Shown here one piece after another: positions 41,554 through 51,057 of a DNA stretch of 64,000 nucleotides. This stretch comes from Saccharicrinis aurantiacus. Lineage in GTDB: Bacteria; Bacteroidota; Bacteroidia; Bacteroidales; Marinilabiliaceae. Position numbers and translations under genes: made by a program. The stretch lies in the NCBI RefSeq assembly GCF_001660705.2, contig NZ_LYBV02000026.1, forward strand, positions 248,001 to 312,000, read 5' to 3'. The notes beneath the pieces were generated by a model that was given only the letters and a program-made list of their open reading frames with translations, did not search any database and was not told where the DNA came from. Positions within the stretch are counted from its first letter, which is position 1; every line of letters starts with the position of its first letter.

Positions 41554-43539
41554 ATGAAAAGAGTTATTCAAATATTTCTGTTTTTGTCAATCTCATTGTG
41601 CGTTTCTGCCAAAGAATATCATGTCGATTGCAATTCATCCTTAAAAGGAGATGGTTCATTGTCTAAGCCTTTTAAAACAATAAGCGACGCTTCAGAGGTT
41701 TTGCAAAAGGGCGATATCTGTTATATACACGCAGGAACATATCGCGAAACCATAAATCCTAAAATTTCAGGTACAGCATCCAACCCAATCGTTTTTACAA
41801 GATACAAAGAGGATGTGGTAATTATTTCGGCTGTAGAACCTGTTCAGGCATGGCAGAAACATTCAGGAAATATATATAAAGCAAAAGTAAACATGCCTTT
41901 GGGCGATGCAAATAACGTGTATTTCAATCATAATAAAATGCAAATTGCCCGATGGCCAAATAAATCAGATGACGATCAATATGCCTTAGATGCTAAATAT
42001 ATTGATATGACCAAGGGTAGTTATTCTATGTCGTTTATTAGCAATAAAGAAATACCAAATATTGATTGGACAGGAGGCATTATTCATTATTTAGGAGCGC
42101 ATAGTGGTTGTAGCTGGGAACGTTCTATTACAGGTTACGACGATGAGTTAAAGCGTATCATTTTTGACACATTGCCTGATAAATGGCCTTTCGGAAAAAC
42201 ACATAGTCCTATGCGTTATGAAAATGGACATCGAGGAATTTTCTTTCTTATGAACAAGCTAGAAGCTCTTGATGTGCCAAATGAATGGTATTACGATGAG
42301 CATAAAAAGACACTATATTTTTATGCACCTAATGGAGAAAATCCTAGCCACGCACAAGTAGAAGTAGCCATCCGAAAAATTACAGCACAACTCAATAAGG
42401 ATCATATTCATATCAAAGGGCTTAATTTCTTTGGAGGTATGATTTCGATAAAAGGGAATTATAATCAGGTAACTAATTGCATGGTAAAGCATGGTGCAGA
42501 GCGCCTTGTTAATAATTTAAAAGGTGCAGCTGTAAGCGATGCGTCAATTCAATTGCTTAGGGGAAAATACAACCTAATCAGAAATTGCGTTTTGGAGCAT
42601 GGTTCTGTTAATGGTATACTTTTAGCTAAAGATGCCACGCATAACACAGTTGAAAATTGTATTGTGCAATATTTTAACACAGTAGGTATACATGCTTATT
42701 TAATTGGCAGTAGAGGATCTGATAATAAATTTATTAAGAATTCTTTATATGGATCAGCAAGAGATGGTGTAAGTATATCAGGCAATAATAGCGAGTTTGC
42801 TTATAATCATGTTCAAAAATGTTTAATTACAGGTGCCGATGGTGGTTTGTTTTATGTTACAGGCAATAGCATACCTCGTAACATCGAAGTACATCATAAT
42901 TGGTTTCATGATGCCTACGCAGCCAAACATGCAGGTAAAAAAGCCACTGGCGTCTACTTAGATAATAATGCTGCGGGATACACCGTGCATCACAATGTTG
43001 TTTGGGATGTTGAATGGGGTGGTTTACATTTTAATTGGGATGCGCTTGAAAACAACATTTACAATAATACCTTTTGGAATACTGGTCCTATGGATCAGGC
43101 TCTCATAGATTGTTGGGTACCTGAGAGAAATGGCGTTCAAACCAATGTAAGAAATAATACATTGTATAACAATTTGTCTGATGTACGCCCTTGGTGGAAC
43201 TCAGGCAATGGGACAAAATATAGAGTAGATGATAAGGAATATTTAGGCCCTGAGGCTGATAATATTTTTAAAAATAACCACCAGTTTAAGAATGTGCCTT
43301 TTTCTACCGAAGTAGGTAACGAGTTTATGCTTAATGAAAATTCACCAGCCATAGGTGAAGGAAGAAAAATAAAGGGAATTACAGATAACTACAAAGGAGA
43401 TGCACCTGATTTGGGAGCTTATGAATTTGGGGGAGAATATTGGAAACCAGGTGCTGATTGGAAGCCTGAAGGTTTTGCTTGGACACCAGGAACAGATTAT
43501 TTAAATGTCAGCGCCTCTTTTAATAAAACTACAAACTAA
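41554..43539 (+). CDS. Secreted right-handed beta-helix protein, probable unassigned glycan-active enzyme
   Basis: 661 aa from the ATG at 41554 (the in-frame GTG at 41536 only adds six residues ahead of the signal peptide, MKRVIQIFLFLSISLCVSA). The start KEYHVDCNSSLKGDGSLSKP then FKTISDASEVLQKGDICYIH and AGTYRETI is the DUF1565-type entry into a beta-helix. Beta-helix turns run from about 290 to 560 (for example NTVENCIVQYFN, NKFIKNSLYGSA, VHHNWFHDAY, VHHNVVWDVEWG). A closing NSPAIGEG ... DAPDLGAYEF motif follows, and then a Trp-rich tail with WKPGADWKPEGFAWTPG. Beta-helix families in similar loci include GH110, GH141 and polysaccharide lyases; I cannot assign it. It is in the operon, 17 bases after GH2 copy 2 ends at the first start codon. 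Confidence 0.78.
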   Translation: MKRVIQIFLFLSISLCVSAKEYHVDCNSSLKGDGSLSKPFKTISDASEVLQKGDICYIHAGTYRETINPKISGTASNPIVFTRYKEDVVIISAVEPVQAWQKHSGNIYKAKVNMPLGDANNVYFNHNKMQIARWPNKSDDDQYALDAKYIDMTKGSYSMSFISNKEIPNIDWTGGIIHYLGAHSGCSWERSITGYDDELKRIIFDTLPDKWPFGKTHSPMRYENGHRGIFFLMNKLEALDVPNEWYYDEHKKTLYFYAPNGENPSHAQVEVAIRKITAQLNKDHIHIKGLNFFGGMISIKGNYNQVTNCMVKHGAERLVNNLKGAAVSDASIQLLRGKYNLIRNCVLEHGSVNGILLAKDATHNTVENCIVQYFNTVGIHAYLIGSRGSDNKFIKNSLYGSARDGVSISGNNSEFAYNHVQKCLITGADGGLFYVTGNSIPRNIEVHHNWFHDAYAAKHAGKKATGVYLDNNAAGYTVHHNVVWDVEWGGLHFNWDALENNIYNNTFWNTGPMDQALIDCWVPERNGVQTNVRNNTLYNNLSDVRPWWNSGNGTKYRVDDKEYLGPEADNIFKNNHQFKNVPFSTEVGNEFMLNENSPAIGEGRKIKGITDNYKGDAPDLGAYEFGGEYWKPGADWKPEGFAWTPGTDYLNVSASFNKTTN

Positions 43540-43552
43540 AATAAACTAAAAA

Positions 43553-44845
43553 ATGAAACAACTAACGTATTACATTCTACTTAGTATTGTATTTATATCG
43601 TGCCAACAGCAGAGTGCCGATGTAAAGACTAAAGAAGATACAAATGAGGAATTCCCATTTTTTATACCCGATGAGAAACCTAATCGTCCATTAAGTGCTG
43701 CCGTTGAGCGTAATTATGAGGCTTACGAGCACATTCGTCCAGAGGCTTCTGAACTATATACTCAATTTAAGTATACCAAGCTTGAAGGATTTGATTATAA
43801 TGGGGGTGATGGAACAATAACGCGTCGGGATCCATCAAAAGTAATTTTTGAGAACGGTAAATACTATGTGTACTACACAGGTCGTAAGTCTCCTGTTAAA
43901 CCAGTTGGGATGTCACGCGCTAAAGAAGCTACAGATGTTATTCCTTCTGCCGATTGGGATTTATCAGATATCTGGTATGCAACTTCCGAAGATGGTTTTA
44001 CATGGGAAGAACAAGGTATTGCAGTGCCTCGTCCGCCAAAACCACAACCAGGCTGGCGTTCAGTAACCACCACCGATATCTTAAAATTCAATGGAAAATT
44101 TTATTTGTATTTTCAGGCATTTATGGAAGCTAGTGGTTTACGTGGCGATTTCTGCCCGGTTTCAGTAGCTTGGGCCGATTCGCCTGACGGACCATGGCAT
44201 CACACAGGAAAAATTGTTATTCCTAATGGGCCAGAAGGTTCATGGGATCAATATTCTATTCACGATCCTTATCCATTGGTGCACGATGGCAAAATTTACT
44301 TGTATTATAAAGGAGATTTCGATAAGCGAGAAGAGTTTAAGCCTTCAAAAATTCGTATGCAAGGTTTAGCCATTGCTGAAGATCCATTGGGCCCTTTTGT
44401 AAAGCACCCATTAAATCCGGTTATTAATTCAGGGCACGAAACTACCTTATTTCCATTTAAAGAGGGTGTTGCAGCAATTATACAGCGCGATGGACAAGAG
44501 CACAATACCATTCAGTATGCCAAAGATTGGGTGAATTTTGAAATTGCCTCTATCACCGAAATGTTACCAGTGGCTGCAGGTCCATTTGTGCCAGATGCAT
44601 TTACTGATACAAAAGACGGTAGAGGTATCACTTGGGGAATATCCCATGTTATTAATGCTGGCGGAAATTGGAGACATACCATATTAGTACGTTTCGATTG
44701 TGATTTAAGTCAAGATGTAGATGATCAGGATATGAAAGATCACTATTACAATTATACTCCAGAATACCTTTATAAGCACCGTTTAAACGGAAAGCAAAAA
44801 AAACGTATTCAACAGCAAACCAGGGAGCTTAAAAATCAGAAATAA
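43553..44845 (+). CDS. GH117 (3,6-anhydro-L-galactosidase family) lipoprotein
   Basis: Five-bladed beta-propeller exo-enzyme whose characterised members remove 3,6-anhydro-L-galactose from the non-reducing end of agar oligosaccharides. The 430-aa protein has a lipoprotein signal (LSIVFISC, Cys17). Family motifs are contiguous and well kept: GDGTITRRDPSKVIFENGKYY (Asp93), PSADWDLSDIWYATSEDGFT, RPPKPQPGWRSVTTTDILKF, GSWDQYSIHDPYPLV (Asp238), IRMQGLAIAEDPLGPF and NSGHETTLFPF (His295, Glu296). These Asp and His residues correspond by motif to the family's proposed catalytic site. The operon's GH2 neighbours and sulfatases fit a red-algal galactan. It overlaps the next gene by TAATG. Confidence 0.93.
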   Translation: MKQLTYYILLSIVFISCQQQSADVKTKEDTNEEFPFFIPDEKPNRPLSAAVERNYEAYEHIRPEASELYTQFKYTKLEGFDYNGGDGTITRRDPSKVIFENGKYYVYYTGRKSPVKPVGMSRAKEATDVIPSADWDLSDIWYATSEDGFTWEEQGIAVPRPPKPQPGWRSVTTTDILKFNGKFYLYFQAFMEASGLRGDFCPVSVAWADSPDGPWHHTGKIVIPNGPEGSWDQYSIHDPYPLVHDGKIYLYYKGDFDKREEFKPSKIRMQGLAIAEDPLGPFVKHPLNPVINSGHETTLFPFKEGVAAIIQRDGQEHNTIQYAKDWVNFEIASITEMLPVAAGPFVPDAFTDTKDGRGITWGISHVINAGGNWRHTILVRFDCDLSQDVDDQDMKDHYYNYTPEYLYKHRLNGKQKKRIQQQTRELKNQK

Positions 44846-47421
44846 TGAAATATAAAATAAAGTCTTATATAAGTTATATAATGAGCTTACTGGCAGTGTT
44901 ATTGATTTTCCAGCCTACTTTAGCTCAAAAGGATAAAGATATAGCCAACGATTATTTTAGGCAAGATGAGCAGTCAGATTATGGTACACAGAACGATAAT
45001 CCATTGACTTATGACCTTAGTGGTCACCTTTGGAAAATTCAAGGTGCTTTACCGGGTAGAGGTCTCGAAGAAAAATTCCCTGAAATTAGTTACGATCATA
45101 TGGGTGATGCCTTAAATTGGGCACCTGCTCATGTGCCAGGAGATGTATTTACCGACCTATGGCGAATAGGACGCATTGATGATCCTCATTTCGGAAGAAA
45201 TAGTACAAGAGCCAAATGGGTAAACGAATACGAATGGTGGTACCTGCGAACTTTTAATGTACCCAAAGAAATGAAGGGTAAAAAAGTTGAGATTACTATA
45301 GAAGGTGTTGACTATGCATACGATGTATTCCTCAACGGTGAACTTTTAGGATCGCATGAGGGAATGTTTACTTCTGCGTCTTTCGATATTACGCACTTAA
45401 TTAGCTTTGAGCATAAGCGTAGAGGTAGAAATGTACTGACCATTCGTTTACATCCTGCTCCGCGCAGATATAGTCAGGTGGCCGGAAGAAAACCTGCATG
45501 GCATGGTGATTATTGGGTTGATTTAGTTCCCACAGGTATTTGGAAGCCGGTTAAATTAGAAGCTTACGAAGATGCAAAAGTAAAAGACATTTACGTTCAA
45601 ACTAAGTTAGGAAAAAAGAGTTCTGCTGATTTAGATATTCAACTTGAAGTTGAAAATCCTGGTAAAACAGAAAAAATAGTTGATATAGAAATTGATATCC
45701 AAGGGGAGAATTTCAAGTCGAAATCATACACAGCTACAATTAAGCAAAAACTCGCTCCTGGTATAAATGAAATTAAAACAAGTATACGTGTGCCTGATGC
45801 GAAGCTTTGGTATCCATGGGATTTGGGAGATCAAAATTTATACTTAGCTAAGGTTTCTTTAAAAGGAAGTAAAGACAAAATTTTGCATGCCGATTCAAAA
45901 TTATTTGGTATTCGTGAAATTGAAATGACTATGAATCCTGGTTATACTAAGGATGAAGTTGAAAATCCTTGGACAGTGATGATTAATGGTAAACGTCACT
46001 TTATGCGTTCTGGTACATGGGGTGGACCTCCGGATATATTTTTCGGACGTGCATCAAACGAGAAGTACGAAGAGTTTGTTCGCTTAGCTAAAGCAGGTAA
46101 CATGAATAACCTCCGAATTTTCGGATGGCATCCTACTGAAATTCCTTATTTCTATGAGTTGTGTAATCGCGAGGGTATTACCGTTTGGCAAGATATTCTG
46201 CCTATTGCAAGTTTATCTTTACCAAAATCAGAAGAGTTTAAAGAGGCTATTTTCTCTGAGGCTATCTCTGTAGTAAAAGACCTGCGTAACAACCCTTGTA
46301 TGGTGATTTTAGAAGGAGGCGAAGAAATTTTAATGACAGCTTCAGATCCAGTACATAACCTTAATTTAATGAAAGAGTTGGGCGAAGTAGTTAGGCCATA
46401 CTCAAATTTACATTATGTGCCAGTTTCACCCTTAAGTGATCATATTGGTAAAAAATTAGGTTTCAAATCTAAAGAGAGTATTCATGCCAACGGTTTGTTT
46501 TATAGCGAAGGTAGAAGAAATACAGAGCAATTTTTTAATGGACAAGATTATGCGGCCGTGGCTGAATTAGCCATTTCATCATGCCCAAATGTTGAGAGTA
46601 TTAAGAAGTTTATTCCTGAAGATGAGCTATGGCCTCCCGGACCAAGTTGGGGACATCACTGGACGGATTTCGATACATTCCGTACTCTTAATTTCGAAAT
46701 AGTAGGTTCACAAGCAACGGGCAGTATGCAAGAGTTTGTGGATGCCACTCAAATAGCGCAAGGAGTTATTTTTCAGTACGGTATTGAGTATTACCGAAGA
46801 AGAAAGCCAAAGTCGAGTGCCATTTGTATTTGTCACTACATCACTTTTGCACCAGATATGAAATGGGGTATTGTTGATTACTATCAACAACCTAAAATTT
46901 CGTACAACTATGTAAAGAATGCTTTCCAACCTTTATTGGTTTCGCTTCAGCACGATAGAAGAAGATGGTTGCCAGGAGAGCAATTCGAAGGTAAAATTTG
47001 GGTTGTGAATGATTTCTACAAAGAAGTTAAAGGATGTACCGTTGATGTGGTGTTCTTAGATGATAAGAAGAAAGAAGTAAGTAGAGAAAGCATTAAGCTT
47101 GGAAATATTGGCCCAGATAGCTCTAAAGATTATGCTACGGTTAACTGCAAAGTTCCAGGGAATTTAGGAGACCAATTTCATGTAGAGTTAGAGATGCGTG
47201 ATAAATCAGGAGAGGTAGTTTCTGTAAACGACTACTTGTTGTTAGTTGGCGATGAGAAAGTTGATTTACCTCGATTAAGAGAGATAGGACAAGAGGCGAT
47301 TGATAAGAAAGAGAAATATGGCCCGCACAATTATTTCAGATACTTTGAAGGTTTAAACGGAAGCAGGGGTGTAAAGCAGGCAGAAGAGTTAATGCCAAGA
47401 GTGAAAGAGTTTGTAAAATAA
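44845..47421 (+). CDS. GH2-family glycosidase of the beta-mannosidase/exo-glucosaminidase type
   Basis: An 858-aa exported protein (signal peptide to about 28, QPTLAQ). It begins [18 protein letters not shown] and has the sandwich motif [20 protein letters not shown], then [12 protein letters not shown]. The TIM barrel carries [20 protein letters not shown]. The acid/base position is in VILEGGEEI (E494), where the usual W-x-G-x-N-E reads L-E-G-G-E-E, so the Asn before the catalytic Glu is Glu493. The nucleophile is E574 in [13 protein letters not shown]. An Ig-like C-domain follows. The start codon overlaps the GH117 stop codon (TAATG), giving translational coupling. Its substrate in this locus is not clear; it may act on a sugar other than galactose. 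Confidence 0.88.
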   Translation: MKYKIKSYISYIMSLLAVLLIFQPTLAQKDKDIANDYFRQDEQSDYGTQNDNPLTYDLSGHLWKIQGALPGRGLEEKFPEISYDHMGDALNWAPAHVPGDVFTDLWRIGRIDDPHFGRNSTRAKWVNEYEWWYLRTFNVPKEMKGKKVEITIEGVDYAYDVFLNGELLGSHEGMFTSASFDITHLISFEHKRRGRNVLTIRLHPAPRRYSQVAGRKPAWHGDYWVDLVPTGIWKPVKLEAYEDAKVKDIYVQTKLGKKSSADLDIQLEVENPGKTEKIVDIEIDIQGENFKSKSYTATIKQKLAPGINEIKTSIRVPDAKLWYPWDLGDQNLYLAKVSLKGSKDKILHADSKLFGIREIEMTMNPGYTKDEVENPWTVMINGKRHFMRSGTWGGPPDIFFGRASNEKYEEFVRLAKAGNMNNLRIFGWHPTEIPYFYELCNREGITVWQDILPIASLSLPKSEEFKEAIFSEAISVVKDLRNNPCMVILEGGEEILMTASDPVHNLNLMKELGEVVRPYSNLHYVPVSPLSDHIGKKLGFKSKESIHANGLFYSEGRRNTEQFFNGQDYAAVAELAISSCPNVESIKKFIPEDELWPPGPSWGHHWTDFDTFRTLNFEIVGSQATGSMQEFVDATQIAQGVIFQYGIEYYRRRKPKSSAICICHYITFAPDMKWGIVDYYQQPKISYNYVKNAFQPLLVSLQHDRRRWLPGEQFEGKIWVVNDFYKEVKGCTVDVVFLDDKKKEVSRESIKLGNIGPDSSKDYATVNCKVPGNLGDQFHVELEMRDKSGEVVSVNDYLLLVGDEKVDLPRLREIGQEAIDKKEKYGPHNYFRYFEGLNGSRGVKQAEELMPRVKEFVK

Positions 47422-47474
47422 AACAAAAGCTCCGGAGTGATTGCGCAAATCACTTTGGGGCAATAAAGTATATT

Positions 47475-48983
47475 ATGAAACGATCAAATTATTTAATATT
47501 CGCACTTTTTATCATTGTCGCTTCAGCTTGTACGCAAGCCGATAAGGTAGGTGAAAAAAAGGTAAAGCACTTTGAACCAACTTGGGAATCTCTGCAACAG
47601 TACGAGTGTCCAACATGGTTTCAAGATGCTAAATTCGGTATTTATACCCATTGGGGTGTTTATTCTGTGCCTAAGGCTGAGGGTCATAGCGATTGGTATG
47701 GTCGTAACATGTACAACAGCTGGCATAAAAATTATAAGTTCCATAAAAAAAACTATGGTTCTGCTGAAGAGTTTGGATACGAGGATTTTGTTCCGATGTT
47801 CAAAGCAGAAAAGTTTAATGCTGATGAATGGGCCGATTTATTTGTAGAGGCTGGTGCGCAGTTTGCTGGCCCTGCAGGTGAGCATGCCGATGGATTTTCA
47901 ATGTGGGATTCTAAAGTTAATCCTTGGAATTCTGTTGATATGGGTCCAAAGCGTGATGTGGTGGCTGAGATGGCAAAAGCAATCCGTAAGCGAGGAATGA
48001 AATATGTAGTGAGTATGCACCACTCTTGGTTATGGGGCTGGTTCCCAACTTGGATGGAAGGAACAGATTGTTATAATGCAGAAGAAGGCTCTCTTTACGG
48101 AGAAAAACTACCCGAATCGGCATGGAGAGTTAAAGGTGTCAAAGGTTATTATACTGTAGATCCAAGACCTAGTGATAATTTTGAACGTGTTTGGCTCCAA
48201 AAAGTAAAAGAGGTAGTGGATGGCTACTCGCCAGATTTATTATGGTTCGATAACCGTATTCAAATACTTTCAGAAGGAGTGCGCCAAGAGATGATGGCTT
48301 ATGCTTATAATCATGCTGCAAAAAACGATCAGGAATTTGTATTAACCTATAAGCGCCCCGATTTTCCTTTGGGTACAGGAACTGTTGATTTGGAACGTTC
48401 ACGTATGCCAGATATTTATCCAGAGCCTTGGCTTACTGATAATTCAATATCAAGAGATTCGTGGAGTTTTACTTCTGACTTAGAGTGTTACACAACCGAT
48501 CGATTAATTCATGATTTAGTAGATATTGTAAGTAAAAATGGTTGTTTGCTTCTTAATGTGGCACCGCATCCTGATGGTTTCATTCCAGAAGAACAGCAAC
48601 AACGTTTACGCGAAATGGGTAAATGGCTTAAACTAAATGGTGAAGCTATTTACGAAAGTAGGCCTTGGACCATATATGGCGAGGGACCTACCGAGACTAA
48701 AACGGGTCATTTAGCCGATCAAAAATTTGATGGGTTTTCTGATCAAGATATTCGCTTTACTACTCGCGATGGACAATTATATGCTATTGCATTAGGCTGG
48801 CCAGAGTCAGGTATTTTACCTATTAAAGCCCTAGGTGCAGCTTCTTTTAGTGATGAAATAAAGAAGATTGAGTTAATCGGTCATAAAGGCGAAATCAAGT
48901 TTGAACGCAAGCAACTCTCTTTAGAGATTCACTTACCAGATACGAAGCCATGCGAAAATGCTTATGTGTTTAGAATAAATTAA
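47475..48983 (+). CDS. GH29 alpha-L-fucosidase-family enzyme, copy 2, lipoprotein
   Basis: A 502-aa retaining exo-glycosidase. The lipobox LFIIVASAC (Cys19) makes it membrane-anchored, unlike copy 1 at 28296. [13 protein letters not shown], catalytic D259 in [10 protein letters not shown], and [12 protein letters not shown] mark the family. As in copy 1, [11 protein letters not shown] has Ala where canonical GH29 has the second His. The two enzymes are similar end to end, including [20 protein letters not shown]. The GH2 gene ends 53 bases upstream, and a short AGTGATT/AATCACT hairpin lies in the gap. Confidence 0.88.
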   Translation: MKRSNYLIFALFIIVASACTQADKVGEKKVKHFEPTWESLQQYECPTWFQDAKFGIYTHWGVYSVPKAEGHSDWYGRNMYNSWHKNYKFHKKNYGSAEEFGYEDFVPMFKAEKFNADEWADLFVEAGAQFAGPAGEHADGFSMWDSKVNPWNSVDMGPKRDVVAEMAKAIRKRGMKYVVSMHHSWLWGWFPTWMEGTDCYNAEEGSLYGEKLPESAWRVKGVKGYYTVDPRPSDNFERVWLQKVKEVVDGYSPDLLWFDNRIQILSEGVRQEMMAYAYNHAAKNDQEFVLTYKRPDFPLGTGTVDLERSRMPDIYPEPWLTDNSISRDSWSFTSDLECYTTDRLIHDLVDIVSKNGCLLLNVAPHPDGFIPEEQQQRLREMGKWLKLNGEAIYESRPWTIYGEGPTETKTGHLADQKFDGFSDQDIRFTTRDGQLYAIALGWPESGILPIKALGAASFSDEIKKIELIGHKGEIKFERKQLSLEIHLPDTKPCENAYVFRIN

Positions 48984-49059
48984 ATAGTTAATTAACCTTC
49001 AATAATACACACGCTGAAATTAGCTTGCTTTCAGTTTAATAGATTCTAATTTTTTGGAT

Positions 49060-50934
49060 ATGAAAAAAACAACAGATATAAAAATTGTCTTTTTATTTGT
49101 AGTATTTCTTTTAATTATTGAAGGTATATCTGCACAAGAAAAACCAAATATTGTTTGGATAACCACCGAAGATAATTCAGCTCGATGGTTACGTTTGTAC
49201 GATGCTGAAAATGGCGTGCCGATGCCCAATGTTGAGAAGTTGGCTGATCATGGATTGGTTTTTAACAATGCCTTTTCAAACGGAGCTGTTTGTTCGGTGG
49301 CGCGTAGTACTTTGTTAACGGGTTGCTATGGGCCAAGGGTTGGCAGCCAGTTTCACCGCCATGCCTTTGCAGTTCCTATGCCTAATGGATTAAGAACTTA
49401 TCCTGAGTATTTTAAAGAGGCCGGTTACTACACCGCTAACTGTGCCAAAACCGATTACAATTTTGATGTTGATGTGCATGGCATTTGGGATGCCTGTTCA
49501 AAACAAGCATCGTTTAGAAATAGAAAACCAGGACAGCCATTTTTGCAGGTGTGGAGCTTACAGGATACGCACGAAAGTAGAATGCACAAACTCCTAGATA
49601 ATAGGGATGAATCTACACTTATTACACGCCCTAACTCTGTAAAAATATATCCTTACCACCCAAATACGCCAGCATTCCGTAAATCGTATGCACATTATTA
49701 CGATAAGCATCGTGATGATGACAAGCGTATTGGAGCTTTAATTCAGCAGTTAGAAGAAGATGACTTAATGGATAATACCATCATATTTTATTATGGAGAT
49801 CATGGTGGTACTTTGCCGCGTTCAAAGGGATATATCTACGAAAGTGGTTTGCAAGTTCCTTTTGTGGTTTATATCCCCGAAAAATGGAAACATCTTTTTC
49901 CTGCTCAAGCAGGAGAGAGAATTGATGGTTTTGTGAGTTTTGTTGATTTTGCGCCAACAATTTTAAATTTAGCGGGTATAGAGGTACCAAAACAGATGGA
50001 TGGAATTCCATTTTTAGGCGAAGGAGTGAAGCTAAGTAAACTCAATAAAAGAGAAGAAACTTACGGTCATGCCGATAGGTTTGATGAAAAGTACGATTTG
50101 GTGCGTAGCTATCGCAAAGGAAAGTATAAGTATATGCGCAGTTATCAGCCATTTAATATTGATGGTTTGTATAACGATTATAGATACCAACAAGTGGGTT
50201 ATAAAGAATGGAGATCGTTATATGATGCCAATAAACTAAATGCCATCCAATCGGCATTTTTCGAGAAGCGTGCTCCTGAAGCTTTGTACGATATAGAAGC
50301 TGATCCGCACGAAACTGTAAACTTAGCAGCAGACCCAGCTTATGCTAAAACCTTAGCAAAAATGAGAAAGGGTTTAAGCCAGCAGTTTTTATCCATAAAT
50401 GATTTGAGTTTTTATCCTGAGGCTTATTTAGAGAAAGCAGCTTTGGAAAATCCAGTTCAATTCGGACTAGATCATCATAAAGAAATTGCGGAATTAATGG
50501 CTATTGCCGATTTAGAGTTGAAGCCTTTTAATGAGGTAAAATCAGATATAAAAAAGGCCTTGGTTTCAACTAATCCGTGGAAACGTTATTGGGCTTTAAT
50601 TGTATGTAGCTCTTTTGGCGATGAAGCAAAAGAATTTATACCTGAAGCAATACAAATCGTGAAAAACGATTCTGAAGTTTTAGTAAAACTAAGGGCTGCC
50701 GAATACCTTGCTTTAATAGGAGAGAAAAACCCTGTTAAAATTTTCGAGACTCTTTTAAGTAATAATCAAAATCCACTTGAAATTTTATTGATACTCAATT
50801 CAGCTACTTTATTAAAAACATTGGATTCAGACTTAGAATTTGTGTTAAATGCTGAGGCCTTGCTGAAAACAGGAGGTGGCGATAAGAATAAAGAAAAGTG
50901 GATACAGAGACGAATCGAATTTCTTAGTATGTAA
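49060..50934 (+). CDS. S1-family sulfatase with C-terminal helical-repeat extension, copy 2
   Basis: A 624-aa sulfatase starting at the ATG at 49060 (the TTG at 49054 adds two residues); signal peptide to about 25 (EGISAQ). The N-terminal metal site reads KPNIVWITTEDNSARWLRLY. The formylglycine motif is C78-S-V-A-R followed by STLLTG, with Val in place of the usual Pro/Ala/Thr. IFYYGDHGGTLPRSKGYIYE (about 240-260) supplies metal and substrate ligands. After the sulfatase core, about 470-624 is an all-helical region resembling HEAT repeats (VLVKLRAAEYLALIGEKNPV). The fold resembles heparan N-sulfatase-like S1 members. It follows the second GH29 by 76 bases in the same direction. Confidence 0.88.
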   Translation: MKKTTDIKIVFLFVVFLLIIEGISAQEKPNIVWITTEDNSARWLRLYDAENGVPMPNVEKLADHGLVFNNAFSNGAVCSVARSTLLTGCYGPRVGSQFHRHAFAVPMPNGLRTYPEYFKEAGYYTANCAKTDYNFDVDVHGIWDACSKQASFRNRKPGQPFLQVWSLQDTHESRMHKLLDNRDESTLITRPNSVKIYPYHPNTPAFRKSYAHYYDKHRDDDKRIGALIQQLEEDDLMDNTIIFYYGDHGGTLPRSKGYIYESGLQVPFVVYIPEKWKHLFPAQAGERIDGFVSFVDFAPTILNLAGIEVPKQMDGIPFLGEGVKLSKLNKREETYGHADRFDEKYDLVRSYRKGKYKYMRSYQPFNIDGLYNDYRYQQVGYKEWRSLYDANKLNAIQSAFFEKRAPEALYDIEADPHETVNLAADPAYAKTLAKMRKGLSQQFLSINDLSFYPEAYLEKAALENPVQFGLDHHKEIAELMAIADLELKPFNEVKSDIKKALVSTNPWKRYWALIVCSSFGDEAKEFIPEAIQIVKNDSEVLVKLRAAEYLALIGEKNPVKIFETLLSNNQNPLEILLILNSATLLKTLDSDLEFVLNAEALLKTGGGDKNKEKWIQRRIEFLSM

Positions 50935-51057
50935 GTGTAGTCTATATCTTAAGAATTTATAAAGCATCACGATTAAGTTTTAAATACACAAGGCAATGAT
51001 TAACTAAGGTTTGTAAATCAGTCTTGTGTCTTGAATCTTGAAACTAATATTGAAAAT

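Noticed and set aside
35780-47421. Carrageenan-degradation locus as the primary interpretation
   Set aside because: GH117 motifs match the agar-type family closely, and no GH16-type carrageenase, GH127 or GH129 is visible. It remains possible but less supported.
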